From positions 332,048,305 to 332,112,304 of the forward strand of contig CM042689.1 of the NCBI GenBank assembly GCA_023614405.1: a stretch of 64,000 bases of DNA. Reading direction: 5' to 3'. The notes below the pieces were generated by a model that searched no databases, was not told the origin of the DNA, and was given only the letters and a program-made list of their open reading frames with translations. This stretch comes from Avena insularis (taxonomy: Eukaryota > Streptophyta > Magnoliopsida > Poales > Poaceae). The position numbers were made by a program, and so were the translations under genes. Positions 23,791 through 34,896 of this stretch are shown here, one piece after another; the first letter of the stretch is position 1, and each line of letters opens with the position of its first letter.

Positions 23791-26700
23791 ATGGAGCCCA
23801 AGCCAACGGAGGCGGCGCCGGCGCCGGCGCCGGGGACCCCTCGGTTTAGGCTGGGAAAGCAGTCGTCCATGGCGCCCGACCGTAGCGGCGGCGGAGGCGA
23901 CAGCGGCGCCTCTGGGGTCTCGGAGGGGTCCGCAGAGGCAGCCGCCGGCGTCGCAAATTTCCAGCTGATGTACATGGCCCACGAGGGCAACGCGGAGGGG
24001 ATACGCGAGCTCCTCGACGCCGGCGCCGACCCCAACTTCCGCGACTCAGACGGCCGCACGGCGATGCATATCTCCGCCTGCGAGGGCCACGCCGAGGTCG
24101 TCCAGCTGCTCCTCGAGCGCGGCGCGGAGGCCGTCGTCGAGGACCAGTGGGGAAGCACGGTGAGACTGCTTTGTACCTTTCTCTTTTGCTTTGCTCCGTT
24201 ATCTTGCTTTTCTCCAGGCCTCAGAATTCTTCAAGAAGGACCCTGACTTACTGGCATATCCGTGGAAAAATCTTACTAGACAAGATTTTTCTTTCATTAG
24301 GAGTTGAATTTGTGATCCTTCGACCCTGACAGTCTCTTGCGCCCCTGTCTGACAGCCTTTGGCAGATGCGATGCATTACCAGAACCATGATGTGATCAAG
24401 ATCTTGGAGAAGCATGACTCTAACCATAAGGTACTATGCTGTATTTTTTATTGCGCCTACCGGTTGTACTATCATGTCCTACAGTTCTTAATAATAATGA
24501 ACATCCACTTCCTTTTCCAAGGTTGCTCCTATGCATGTTAACAGCGACCGTGATGTTCCTGAATATGAGATTGACTCGAAAGAACTTGAGTTCACCACTG
24601 GCAAAGGTTTATCTAAGGTACATGTGTAAACTACTAATCAAAAATCTACTCTAATCATCGGATGCCGTCCATATTTGAATCATGTTTGCTTTATTTCTTA
24701 TCATTTCAATTTGCTTCATAGGGTACATTTCGGAAGGCAACATGGAGGGGCATTCTTGTTGCTGTTAAGAAACTGGATGATGATGTACTTACTGACGAGA
24801 ACAAAGTGTGGGTTGATTTTTTCCATGGAATAGTTACATTTTTTTTCTGATCTAAGTTGGCTTTCTCACTTAAGTCTTTGCATTGCAGACAGGCATTCAG
24901 AGACGAGCTGGATGTTTTGCAACTTATACGGCATCCAAATGTTGTGCAATTTCTGGGTGCTGTAACACAGACCAACCCAATGATGATTGTGATGGAATTT
25001 ATGCCCAAGGTTTGTCTTAGCCAATGTGCTTTTCGGGCTTTGATTATTCTGGTATTTGATAATCCCTGCATCTCTAGTTGATGTATAAAGTCAGATATTC
25101 ACCGAAGCTTGAAAAAAGAAAAGCACAGCAGGAGTCGTTGTGTCCAGGAAATGAAAACTCTTGCTGTTATTATCTACTGTTGCTCTTTTAAGCTACTTGC
25201 TTAACTGGGAGAAGTGTAGTTTTTTTGTGCTAGCTTAAGTAGTTTGGATAGCATTTTTAGCTGGGATTTCTTAGGCGTTGCATCTCCTCCAGAGAGAGCA
25301 ACAATGTTCTCGGTCCCGTGGCTCCTTTGATCAAAAAAATCCTGCATCTGAGGCCATTTTATCAGCACCATCTGAGATGCTCTAGTTAAACTTTTTTAGG
25401 TTTAGACATTGGCCTCATTTTAAACAAGTTATATGTATAGTGAGTAAAGAAATGTTGCTGTCAGTTCACTGACAGTGCAAATCAGTTACCTGCTTGATGA
25501 TGTTAGTTTAGCATCTCTCTCTTTTGCGGTATCACAATAGATCATTGCAAGTATGATTTCTTCGTAGCTACTTGTAATGTAATTTCAAGCTGTAGAAATT
25601 TATATGTTTCTGAATCATTATTTCTGCAACATATGCAGACCTTCAGTTGAGTATCAAATATATCACTTTATTTTATGAAGTGCTGAGGATCATCAGGTTG
25701 AAATATGTTTATTTTCAGGGTGACTTGCGCAAACATTTGAATAACAAAGGAGCTCTAGAACCAGCATATGCAGTTAAATTGGCTCTTGATATTGCAAGGT
25801 TTGCCACCCACCATATTCCCCACATGACAGAGACTATTGTTGCTATTTTTTATTGCCATAATGTAAGCCTAATTCGTGGGTCTTGGTGAAATGTAACAGA
25901 GGAATGAGTTACTTACATGAGCATAAACCCCAAGCTATCATCCACCGTGACCTTGAGCCTTCGTGAGTACTTATCTAAAAATTTCGTTGACAATTTTTAT
26001 GTATTTTATGTAATACGCATTAGTTGTTTCAAATACCTGATTTGTTAAAAGACTTTTCTGTCAATTGTGTAAGAATATAGGAACATATTGAGGGATGATA
26101 CAGGACATCTGAAGGTGGCTGATTTTGATTTGTGCAAGATGCTGAAATGGAGAAGAAAAGTTAGAGAGGAAATGCCAGTAACTTCCCCTGGCAATGCCTG
26201 TAAGTGTTTTTTCTTGTTCTTCACCTTAATTTGTTCTAAGATAGGCTCCCTGTTTTGAACAATTTATTCACCTTCTATAACTTTCATAGGTAGGTATGTA
26301 GCTCCAGAAGTCCTACGAAAAGAGGAGTATGATAATAAAGTTGATGTCTTCTCTTTTGCTTTGATACTTCAGGAGGTAATATGTGTTATATAGCATTACA
26401 TATTTCTATGCTACACCAGATGATTACCATGTAGTCCACATGTTCTCTTGTAGTGATATTTTGATTGATAATTTGCAAAGTAATGCTCTTCTGGTCCAAC
26501 CACTCCAAATACCACTAGATAAACATTTTTACTAATATATAGACTCTTTCAGATGATTGAAGGGCATCTTCCTTTTTACAACAAGAAAATTGATGAAATT
26601 GAGAAGGCTCATAGTTCTAAAGAAAGGCCACCTTTCAGAGCTCATCCAAAGAATTATGCCCATGGGTTAAGAGAGTAAGATTCTCTTTTTCCCCCCTTTA

Positions 26701-27235
26701 CTATGGCAATTACCAATTTCTCGCAGCACTAGAGTGGCTTGTTTGCATTATGAACTTCAAGCTTTCGCAATCCATTTTCCATCTTGACAATGGTTGTGTA
26801 AACCTTAATTCGTACTGTTGACTACAGACGCCATTATAGATGGTGACTTCAGTTTGGCAATTTCATCCTGACTTGATTGCTTGACTACTATATTATTACT
26901 ACAGGCTGATTGAGCAATGCTGGAGCGAAAATCCTGTTCACAGGCCAGATTTTAGAGTAGTCATTGATCGGTTGTCTGCTATCCAAAATGAACTAGCTCA
27001 CAGAAACCGTTGGAAGGTAACGATTTGTGACTTTGTGTTGCGTTGCTGCAGTCTGAAAAGTGTTCCTTCGTAGCAAAATATGCATTGTTCCAGCAAAATC
27101 GTTCTCATGTTGGCTATGCTGGAACAACAGGTCAGGCCTCTCAGATGTTTCCTGAGCTTCGAAGGTTTGCGGAAGAAAGATCGCAATGAGGGCAGCACCA
27201 GCCGTTCGTCACGCTCATCTCGATCGAACTTTTAA
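23791..27235 (+). CDS. Ankyrin-repeat Raf-like protein kinase (VIK/ILK type), 12 exons, 477 aa
   Basis: A serine/threonine-type kinase of the plant integrin-linked/Raf-like group, whose VIK members act in brassinosteroid and auxin-linked vascular and sugar-transport signalling (family knowledge). Exons: 23791-24159, 24356-24430, 24522-24617, 24722-24807, 24889-25009, 25719-25798, 25900-25962, 26081-26199, 26290-26375, 26553-26674, 26905-27016, 27131-27235; all introns are GT-AG and all phases join. Ankyrin repeats span about 55-145. Kinase motifs: ATP lysine K196 (VAVKK), HRDLEPSN from H291, APE 341-343, DVFSFAL at 355. The metal-binding DFG is DFD (311-313). HRDLEP rather than HRDLKP is usual in this group. 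The last exon was chosen at 27131 because it gives the family ending VRPLRCF...KKD...SSRSSRS; an alternative acceptor near 27095 gives an atypical tail. Confidence 0.92.
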
Positions 27236-27933
27236 CAGCCAGCTGGGGCTGTCAATTTCATGTGGAGGTCATATTAATGATTGATAGAAAGTCAACTCAC
27301 GAAAATACCAATATTCTTGTGTATCTAATTTTTCCCTGCAAGTTCGGTTTTCCAAATGTTGCTTCCCTGCTGATCGCAATTGTTTTACGTCATGTTCTCT
27401 TGTAATATATACTGCATGTTGGAGCAATTCTTAGGTTTGTGCACTGCGGCATAGATCTCTTTGATTGGTGAAGAATAGAATCTTGCTATAATTCAGAGAA
27501 GGTCACAACTGTCAAAGAAGAGGAATCATTGCTTTGAGTTCATCTTGCTTTCTACATGCTCACAGTTCACCCATTTCTCACTTCCAAACACCTTGAAGTA
27601 GACTGGATGATAATATACCAATAGAAGTTTATCACTACCGTCAAGGAATCCTTGTACAGATGATCCTTTTGGTCTATGGTTTTCTTTCAGTAGTAAAGAA
27701 AGCAACTCGACTCGAGGAAATGCAATCTCACTTTGTCGTGGCACATAGTATAATACTTTTCAGCGATATATTTTTACAGCCTTTTTGTTCTATTTTGACA
27801 TTAACATTTTTCAAGTACATATAGCTTTGCATATTTTTATGACGTTTCTTCTCGTACTGCTTTCTTGCACATGCAAGTCCGCCTCAGCCACGTGGCTGCC
27901 ATTTCAGAAGTTTGTACTGCACGTTACACGAAC
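27236..27933. other. 3' flank of the kinase gene
   Basis: It contains the presumed 3' untranslated region; AT-rich signals such as TAATATATACTG near 27403 could serve polyadenylation. No other gene is recognised. It ends at the first copy of a 14-base direct repeat. Confidence 0.4.
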
Positions 27934-27947
27934 TTACTGTAATTCCA

Positions 27948-28629
27948 GTTTTAGTGGCGTTAAGTAGCATACCACAAACTGGTACGTATCTCGGAAAGGT
28001 ATAGGCGATTGGTAGGCGGCGGCTCCAAACCAATCTAGGGCTCCGTTCCCTGTCGGTCCGCTCCTCTCTGTTGGCCTTAGGGCCATGGAGACGTGGCAGA
28101 TCACGGCGTCTTGTCGGCAGGAGGGTTTTCGTTTATTTTTAGGTCTTTTTTGGTGTCTTTTTCAGGATGATAAGGCGACGGCTACATCTTAAAGTTAGAA
28201 TAATGTTCTTCTCTTCTTATCTTCGCTCCGATGGTGCGTATAGTGTTGACGGAAGGTGCGTGGAGTCGTGTGTCTGGCTGATCTCTTGGGATCCTGTTGT
28301 TTTTCGTACTCGTCGGTGTTGTTTGACGTCAGTCTCTTCAGATCTACGGTTGTCTTCTTCGGCGATGGTTGCTGCTCTTGCGCTGGTTCTTCGGGCCTTA
28401 GCACGACGATTTTCCGTCTGTCTACTATGAAAAGCTCTACTACGACAAGCGGCTCCAGCCTCCAGTGATGGAGGGGCGAGGACGGTGGTGCGCCTTCGAC
28501 TGGTGCTAGTGCCAGTAGTCATCGTTAGATGGTCCATTGACCTATTTGTAATTTTTACTACTTTTAGGCCTCTTTGTACTGCTATTATTGATTATTAATA
28601 GATCTGTGGAATTTCGCAAAAAAAAAAAT
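27948..28629 (+). mobile_element. Short LINE-type retroposon (5'-truncated) with poly(A)
   Basis: TTACTGTAATTCCA (27934-27947) and TTACTGTCATTCCA (28630-28643) match at 13 of 14 bases and enclose a 682-bp insertion ending in a run of As (28618-28629). The tail TTTGTAATTTTTACTAC, then TTTGTACTGCTATT and GATTATTAATAGATCTGTGG, resembles the 3' untranslated end of cereal LINEs. No full reverse transcriptase is present. Confidence 0.75.
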
Positions 28630-28643
28630 TACTGTCATTCCAA

Positions 28644-29116
28644 ACCGTTTGACGCTCCACCGCCCTTAGATTGGTGATCTCTGTTTAGTCAAAATAATGA
28701 ACCGATAATTACGACCACTTGAGGTAAACACGGCATGTAAATAAAATGTTCTTTGTTTGAAAAAATATTACAATCTTCGGTCTGATTTAATTGTCGCGTC
28801 ATAATTTTTCTGAAATTTAGTCATTTTACAAGGAAGCACAGCGACGGATCATGAATCCCCTCAACTACAGTTGACAGTAGCAAAAAGGGAAGTGTAACTA
28901 TATATAGCATATACGGATATACCCATACACGTATTTCAGACGCACGGCGTAGGAATCTTGCATGTCGACTGTAGCAAGCACCCAAAGTAACGAAACATAA
29001 CCACACGTACGGAATAAAGCAAAGCAAGCAAAAAACTACTCGTACTGTAGTACGCACAAATGTTGGTGTGTTGACTCCTTCCTGGGGCAGTTGATCATCA
29101 TGTACTTATAAGTGTA
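28644..29116. other. 3' flank of the GDSL gene
   Basis: This stretch lies between the retroposon and the GDSL stop codon. It should hold the 3' untranslated region of the minus-strand gene. Nothing else is recognised. Confidence 0.4.
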
Positions 29117-32061
29117 CTAGAGCTGAGCAAGCGTTTGCAGGTCGACGGGGTGTACGTCGGAGGGCAGCGCGGCGGTGTATGCCCTCCGTCCGACGAGGAT
29201 GTTGGCCGCCTCGGACGGGTGGAATGCGTCCCAGAAGAGGTACTCGTCCCTGTTGGCGCACGGCGTCTGGAAGGGCAGGCACGTCACCTGCCCGTTGTTC
29301 CTCCCCACCCCGCAGCATCCCTTGTTCGTCACCGTCAGACCATGAGACCCCGGCGCTCTGAGGATGTCCTGGAAGATCCCGTAGGCGTTGATGTAGGTGA
29401 AGTGCGCCCCCGGCAGCGTGTTGAACTGGTCCACCAGCTCCACCAGCTTCCGGTTGAAGATCTCGATGGCGCCGTTGATCTGGTCCACGCAGGCGACGCC
29501 GTTGGGGCTGTGCTGCGCCAGCTCGTTCGGGCTGCACCCCACCTGCCCCACGCCCATCAGCGCCACCTTCCTCGCCCCGTTGTCGTACAGGATCCTGAGC
29601 TGCTGCCTGTACTGGTTGACGAGCACGTCGGCGTACTGCTCCGGGGTGTACTGCCGGCTGGTGCCGTAGACGGCGGGCATGAAGTAGTTGTTGAGGTAGT
29701 CGTTGCTGCCCATGCCCAACGTGAAGATGCACTGGCTCAGGTGGCTCGCCGCCGAGTCCTCGTCGCCCAGGATGCTCACCAGCTGCTGCACCGCCGACTG
29801 GTAGTTCTGGAGCTGACCGCCGAAGCTGATGCGCTGGCCCTGCGCGCACAAATCGATCGATCGTGTTTATTTGCAGTGTGCGTCGTGGAACTTAGTTAGT
29901 ACAGTAGACCACTGATTTCTAAGGATCGGAGAGGATCACTGTAGTTTAGTAAAGGGGGTTTGTGAGAAGAAGAACGTGCCAGTTGCTGGCCGGTCTCGTC
30001 CCTGATCCCGGCTGCAGCTGAGGCGAAGTTGACGCCGGAGAGGAGTTGATCGTTGTTCGCGCCCGCGTACGCCGGGATGTAGTCCTCAAAGCCCAGAAGC
30101 CGAGCTGAAAACAACAAGTTAATTGAACGTAGGTAGGTGGTACATATGTAAATAAATCCAAATTAACAACTGTTCTCTTAATTATTACTTAATTTAGTCA
30201 CTTTTAGACTTTATATTTTTCAAGAGCCCGTGGTCACACTAGTATAGATCATTACTACTAGCAGGCCAGCAAAAACGATCTAGATATATATGCACTTTTT
30301 ATAAAAGTTAATTAAGTGACCTATATGACCAGCTTAACTCGATCGTCTTGGCTTCTTTTTAATTAGTCTGGCTACAGCAACCATCTAGTATGAGAAAATT
30401 ACTTATTTGACACTATTTTCTAATATGATTTCTTATTTGACATCGGATTTTTTTTACTTCCTTATTTGGCCACTTATGTAAAATTTTTGCCTGATATGAC
30501 ACTTTAGTGTATTTGAAGAGCTAATGGTGTTAACTTGGGACATATAAAGACGTTTTTGTCCTTGGTACGCAATCTGACAAAATTAAGTCAAGAAAAAGTC
30601 TACTAATCACCCGGGATTAGCCTCTCCCATCGTCCGCATCGATCGAGCGCCACGCGTCCCTAGGTGGCAAAGGAAATGGACGCCTCTTGCATGTGTGGGA
30701 CCGCATGTAATCTTATCTCTGCTTCTTCCGTTGCTTCTTCTCCATTCGTTTTTCTTCTTTTTTCTCCTCTCTCACGACTCCCATCTCTCACAGCGGGAGA
30801 ACACCACGCCATGCTTATTCTAGCCGGCGGCCGCACCTCGCTTCCTGCTTATTTCGACACTTCTGGCTACGGGACGCGCCACCGCTGTGGCTAGGAGTGC
30901 CTCTGCTGCTGCTGCAACCTGGTCTTCGACGGCAAGCTGAAGCTGTTGTGCTGCGATGAACACGCAGGGTCACGCTGCACCGCCGTTGCTGTAAGCGGCC
31001 GTGGCAGTTGCTACAAACGGGGCCGTCGTTGCTACAAACCGCGGTCTCCATTTCTGCAAGGGTCAGGGAGAGGAGGGAAAGAGACAGGGGCAAGGGCGAG
31101 GGTCGCCAGAGAGAGGATTTCCGTCAATGCGCCTGTTCAGTATTTGGTCGTGTGTTGTTCAGTATCTGACCGTGCGTGTGTGCGTGTTAGACCAGGGGTA
31201 TTTTCGTCTAGCCAGAAACCATTTAACGAAGAATCGACGGCAGTGTCATATGAGGCAAAATAATTTACACAAGTGGCCAAATAAGAAAGTAAAAAAAATT
31301 AGGTGTCAAATAAGAAATCATATTGAAAAGTAGTGTCAAATAAGGAATTTTCTCATCTAGTATCTGCAGCTCAACCAACCCTAGTGTCCGCCCGTGTGAG
31401 CCATGGATTTTTGCCTTTATATAGCGCAAGCTAAGGGTCCGAAAGTAGCTACCGTACCAGCTAGCATATGGTTGGACGGTTGGACACCGTCATCACTGCA
31501 ATGCAAGTAATAAAAAGGCTCGCTGATTGCACGACCTGAGCACGGCGGCATCTATCGTCTGAATGGATGGGCATGCACTTACTCGAAGTTTCTAGGCGTC
31601 AGAGGGACCGCGCAAACACCTCGTACATTTACTCGTTATAAGCCGATCTGTGCAGTTGTCTAACTCGACTAGGAAATTTTACTAGCTACAGAGCTAGTAG
31701 CATTACGAAAGCCCAAACAGAAGGAAAGGAAAAAAAAAAAAGGAAGAAAGAAAGAAAGAAGAGGAGGAGGAGGAACCTGGTGAGGTCGTCGATCGATCTT
31801 ACAAATGGCGTCGACGGTGGTGAGGCCGTTGCTGAAGCGGCCGGTGGCTCCGGCGGGGAAGTCGACGCCGTAGGGCGGGTAGTTGGCCCGCGCCAGCGAC
31901 GCGATGTCGTTGTTGTTCCCGTTGTCGACCAGCGAGTCCCCGAAGACGAAGTAGCAGGGCACCTGCGGGTCGGCGCGCGCAATATTATTCCCGAACGACG
32001 CGGCCACCAGAAGCAGTATCAGCAGAAGCGGCGGCAGCCACGACGAGATCACACGCTCCAT
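29117..32061 (-). CDS. GDSL esterase/lipase, three exons, 368 aa
   Basis: A secreted SGNH/GDSL hydrolase expected to cleave ester bonds of lipids, cutin or cell-wall acyl groups (family knowledge; substrate unknown). Exons on the minus strand: 32061-31803, 30104-29980, 29839-29117; phases join. Residues 1-30 form a signal peptide with a leucine-rich core. [14 protein letters not shown] holds the nucleophile S43, [10 protein letters not shown] at 110-119 is block II, GSND at 172-175 is block III, and DAFH has D332 and H335. Length is normal for the family. Start ATG 32061 was chosen because the signal peptide begins there; an upstream in-frame ATG at 32145 would spoil it. Intron 2 appears to use a GC donor (CAACTG|gcacgt). 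Intron 1 (31802-30105) contains a MULE. The coding region itself is intact. Confidence 0.92.
30392..31354. mobile_element. Non-autonomous Mutator-like element (MULE) in GDSL intron 1
   Basis: Terminal inverted repeats of about 60 bases start GAGAAAATTACTTATTTGAC at 30392 and, inverted from 31354, GAGAAAATTCCTTATTTGAC. They are flanked by the perfect 9-base duplication ATCTAGTAT (30383-30391 and 31355-31363). The interior is about 840 bp, with a GC-rich middle (30600-31100) that has no complete gene and no transposase. Its middle could be a captured fragment (Pack-MULE-like), which is unproven. Confidence 0.92.
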
Positions 32062-32158
32062 TTTCTCACCGCTAGCTAGCTGGGGCCTGGGGTAGGTAGG
32101 TAGAAGAGGGAGATGCGATCGACCGGCCGGAGGAGACCGACACATTCGAGTAGTGGTG

Positions 32159-32166
32159 TTTATATA
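32159..32166 (-). promoter_or_regulatory. TATA box of the GDSL gene
   Basis: On the minus strand this reads TATATAAA, 98 bases upstream of the start codon, which gives a leader of roughly 65-70 bases. Confidence 0.7.
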
Positions 32167-32266
32167 GGGCAGGGCAGCTAGCTGGTTGGGTAGCTAGATC
32201 AGGTATTCGCCGGGGCTGCAGTGTAGACGCTCCGGGAGTCATCCGGATCGGGGGCACTGCGACGAC

Positions 32267-32282
32267 TGCATGCATGCATGTG
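32267..32282. promoter_or_regulatory. RY-type repeat upstream of the GDSL gene
   Basis: TGCATGCATGCATGTG contains overlapping CATGCA motifs, the core bound by plant B3-domain regulators. It lies about 210 bases upstream of the GDSL start. Binding is inference. Confidence 0.4.
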
Positions 32283-32618
32283 CGTGCATGGTTGGAGGTT
32301 GGGTTAGAGCCGTGCCGTGGGGCCGAATTGATTGATCGGAACGCGCCGGCCGGGCGGACACTGTACCGCGCGCGCGGGCAAATGTCCAGTACAACCTGCG
32401 GTGCGAGGACTGTGGCGGCCGTGGGGTTCGCAGGAGTACGTACCTATAGCAGTCTCGAAGTTTTAGGACGCGCTTGGTAACCTGCAATAACTTTTTTGCC
32501 TAGTCTGGTAATGCCATAGTACTGCCAACCTTATACAAACCTTGGACCATGAATTGCACACCGTTCGGTAGCTTGCAGTTTATGTGTGAAGCATTTTGTG
32601 CAGTTTGTTTGGCAGCCT

Positions 32619-32760
32619 CACTGGTGGAAACAACCCTATTGGTCCCGGTTGGTAAGTGGCTTTAGTCCCGGTTGCCCAACCGGGACGGGAAAATCGGGAC
32701 TAAAGCCCTAACCTTTAGTCCCGGTTGCCCCACCAACCGGGATAAATGGGTGCACGTGGC
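32619..32760 (+). repeat. CACTA terminal and subterminal repeats
   Basis: The terminus CACTGGTGGAAAC is followed by alternating TTTAGTCCCGGTTG and its complement CAACCGGGACTAAA-like blocks, which can fold into hairpins. In CACTA elements such subterminal repeats bind the mobilising proteins (family knowledge). A 3-base target site (CCT, 32616-32618) cannot be checked without the other end. Confidence 0.75.
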
Positions 32761-33105
32761 AGCGGCAGAGGGCGAGGGGGTGGAGCATTAGTCGTTCGTT
32801 AATTACGACGGGACTAATAACCTTCGCATGCGTAGATTTGGATTCTCGCCGGCAGAGAATTCATTTTGGCACATTTGTTGTTGCAATGACATTTTCGCCA
32901 CTTTTTGTGCCGCAGCAGAGAATTCATTTAGGTTCTTTTATTGTTTATTTAGTGTTTTGCACTTATCAATGAAGGAACCTTATATTACACAAGATCATCA
33001 TGACAATATTACATTCAATACACGGATCGAGTTCATGCACTACATACAAAAGTTGCTATTTTTATAATCCCTATTGTCTATACACAGCCGAATAGTATTC
33101 CCCTT

Positions 33106-34849
33106 TTGGGTTTAGGACTTCTGCATCCAAGAATCCTGCCAATTCCTCCTGAATTGCTCGTACGCGATCCTTTGACAGAAGACCGTCCCGTAGACGTTCG
33201 ATCTGATTTAAAAAAGGAGTCAGTCTATATGAATGAAACTAAACACAATTTGATTGTAACTAAAAACTATAGAAATTGTTTACGTACGTGGAGTTGCTCT
33301 AAATTTCCGTCCTTCTCATCGCACGTCTGCCGGATGAACTCGCAAACATAGTATCCACATAGATTGTTACCTGGTCCCTGCGTCAGGCACTTTACGAGAA
33401 CAGAGTTCAATCAAAATAATAATCAAGCATGATAATAACTGTATCAAAACTAGAATCAAAGAGATGCGCGGATATAGCTAATGGTGCTTACATTTAGTGG
33501 TTGAAATGTAATCTCCTCTTTCCAAACACCCCTAGCCTTGTTGGTGAACCGTTTCCAAGCGCTGCCCGGCGAAGAAAACGAATAAAAGAAGTTATTAATT
33601 ACTTGATATCATAAAATTCACGGACGTTGCCGATATAGTGTCGTAATGATTAGAATTGTCGCTGGAGAAGCATCTGCATGTCCTTCCACGTCTCAAGGGG
33701 TTTATGTTTCGAGTCCATGACTAGTACACGCCCTTTGTCAAGTTGAATGATTAACAGAATATAGTGGAAGCTGCAAATACATAACTAATCAATTATATAC
33801 TTAACATCGAGTGTTAAAAGAAAGTGTATACAAGACAATAACACTCACTCGAAGTTGTAAAGAAAAGTATTTCCTTCGGTTTCTTGAAACCTTAACGCGT
33901 ACTATATTATCCTCCGTATCCTGGGGCTTGTTTTGAGATTAGCTTCATGAACCCAATATTGGTCAATGAAGCCAATATCATAGATTTGTCCTCTGTGCAT
34001 TCGAGAATCTTCATTCGCATATTACGATGATTATATACATGCAATAAACAAGGTGAGATAGTGGAGACTAAATTAATTACAGAATTAGTACTTACGCATA
34101 ATAGGCAATCGATGATCGATTTGTCCAAGGCGCCTTGATTGAATAATTGAAATAGTTCATCAAATTCAATGGATATCATGTCATCATTTTCTTTCCCATG
34201 ATGCTTTTTGTAACGCTTCGCACTATCCGATTAGCCCGGCCTTTGTGGCATGCATGTACCAGTTATGCAATCTTCATTTTTGTTGGAAGATTGTTTACCT
34301 CCTCAGTTTGACGAGAGGTTTGCCGTCTTTGGTATTTGTATGCTACTTCACTCACGGGAAGAACTCTAATCGATAAATCTTGGCAATACTCATACCTTGA
34401 GCAGCGGCGGCTTCTCAGACAGTGCAACTACCTGGATCATACCGCTCTTCGGCCCCATATTTGCTCGACCCCACATTGGTTTGGGAAATCACCTTGAGAG
34501 GGGTGCAACTGTTTTGCTTGTTCTCCGAGCTGGGCAACAGATTTCGCTTGCATCGATCGCTCTTCGAGGATTTTTGTGCCGCATGTGACTTGAGAATAGA
34601 ACGCTCATAGTCTGATGACAGCTTTGGCTCGGGTTGATGAAGAATCTTTAGCATTTTCAACACTTTGGCTTTTTCTTCTTTGGTGTTGGGGAACTCTGGC
34701 TCTTTCGGCCGCCTCAGCTTAGCGAAAAACGCTGTTGTTTCCGCATCAACGATCGCCGATCTCCTCTTGATGATCATAAGCTCTCTTGGGAGGAACCTTT
34801 GGTACTTTTGGAAGAGGCTCTTATTTACATTTCGGCGATCGCTTACCAC
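33106..34849 (-). pseudogene. CACTA gene, 3' part: Ulp1-like C48 cysteine protease exons
   Basis: Minus-strand blocks show the CACTA-associated Ulp1 protease. About 33780-33650 has SFHYILLIIQLDKGRVLVMDSK, holding the catalytic His and Asp. About 33380-33287 has LCGYYVCEFIRQTC, holding the catalytic Cys. About 33200-33110 has RLRDGLLSKDRVRAIQEELAGFL, the usual tail. The N-terminal part of the domain is at 34179-33907 (FDELFQLFNQGALD). 34849-34415 is a charged upstream segment. The exons are read by homology, and the joins were not all checked. The other half of the gene lies at 44412-46371, separated by the Sirevirus. Ulp1-type domains in CACTA elements are common; their role in transposition is unclear. 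Confidence 0.7.
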
Positions 34850-34896
34850 GACGCACAGTAGCGGTACGCTTACACTTTTTATCCTGAGGCGCCGGC

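Noticed and set aside
27095..27189. Alternative last exon of the kinase ending SQMFPELRRFAEERSQ
   Set aside because: The acceptor at 27130 yields the ending usual for this kinase group (VRPLRCF followed by Ser/Arg repeats); the alternative does not.
29106..29899. Long open frames of about 250 codons overlapping GDSL exon 3 on both strands
   Set aside because: They arise from the GC-rich third codon positions of the GDSL exon; only the frame with GSND and DAFH is real.
32145..32145. Upstream in-frame ATG for the GDSL gene
   Set aside because: It would add 28 residues before the signal peptide and lies only about 15-20 bases below the TATA box, too close to be in the transcript leader.
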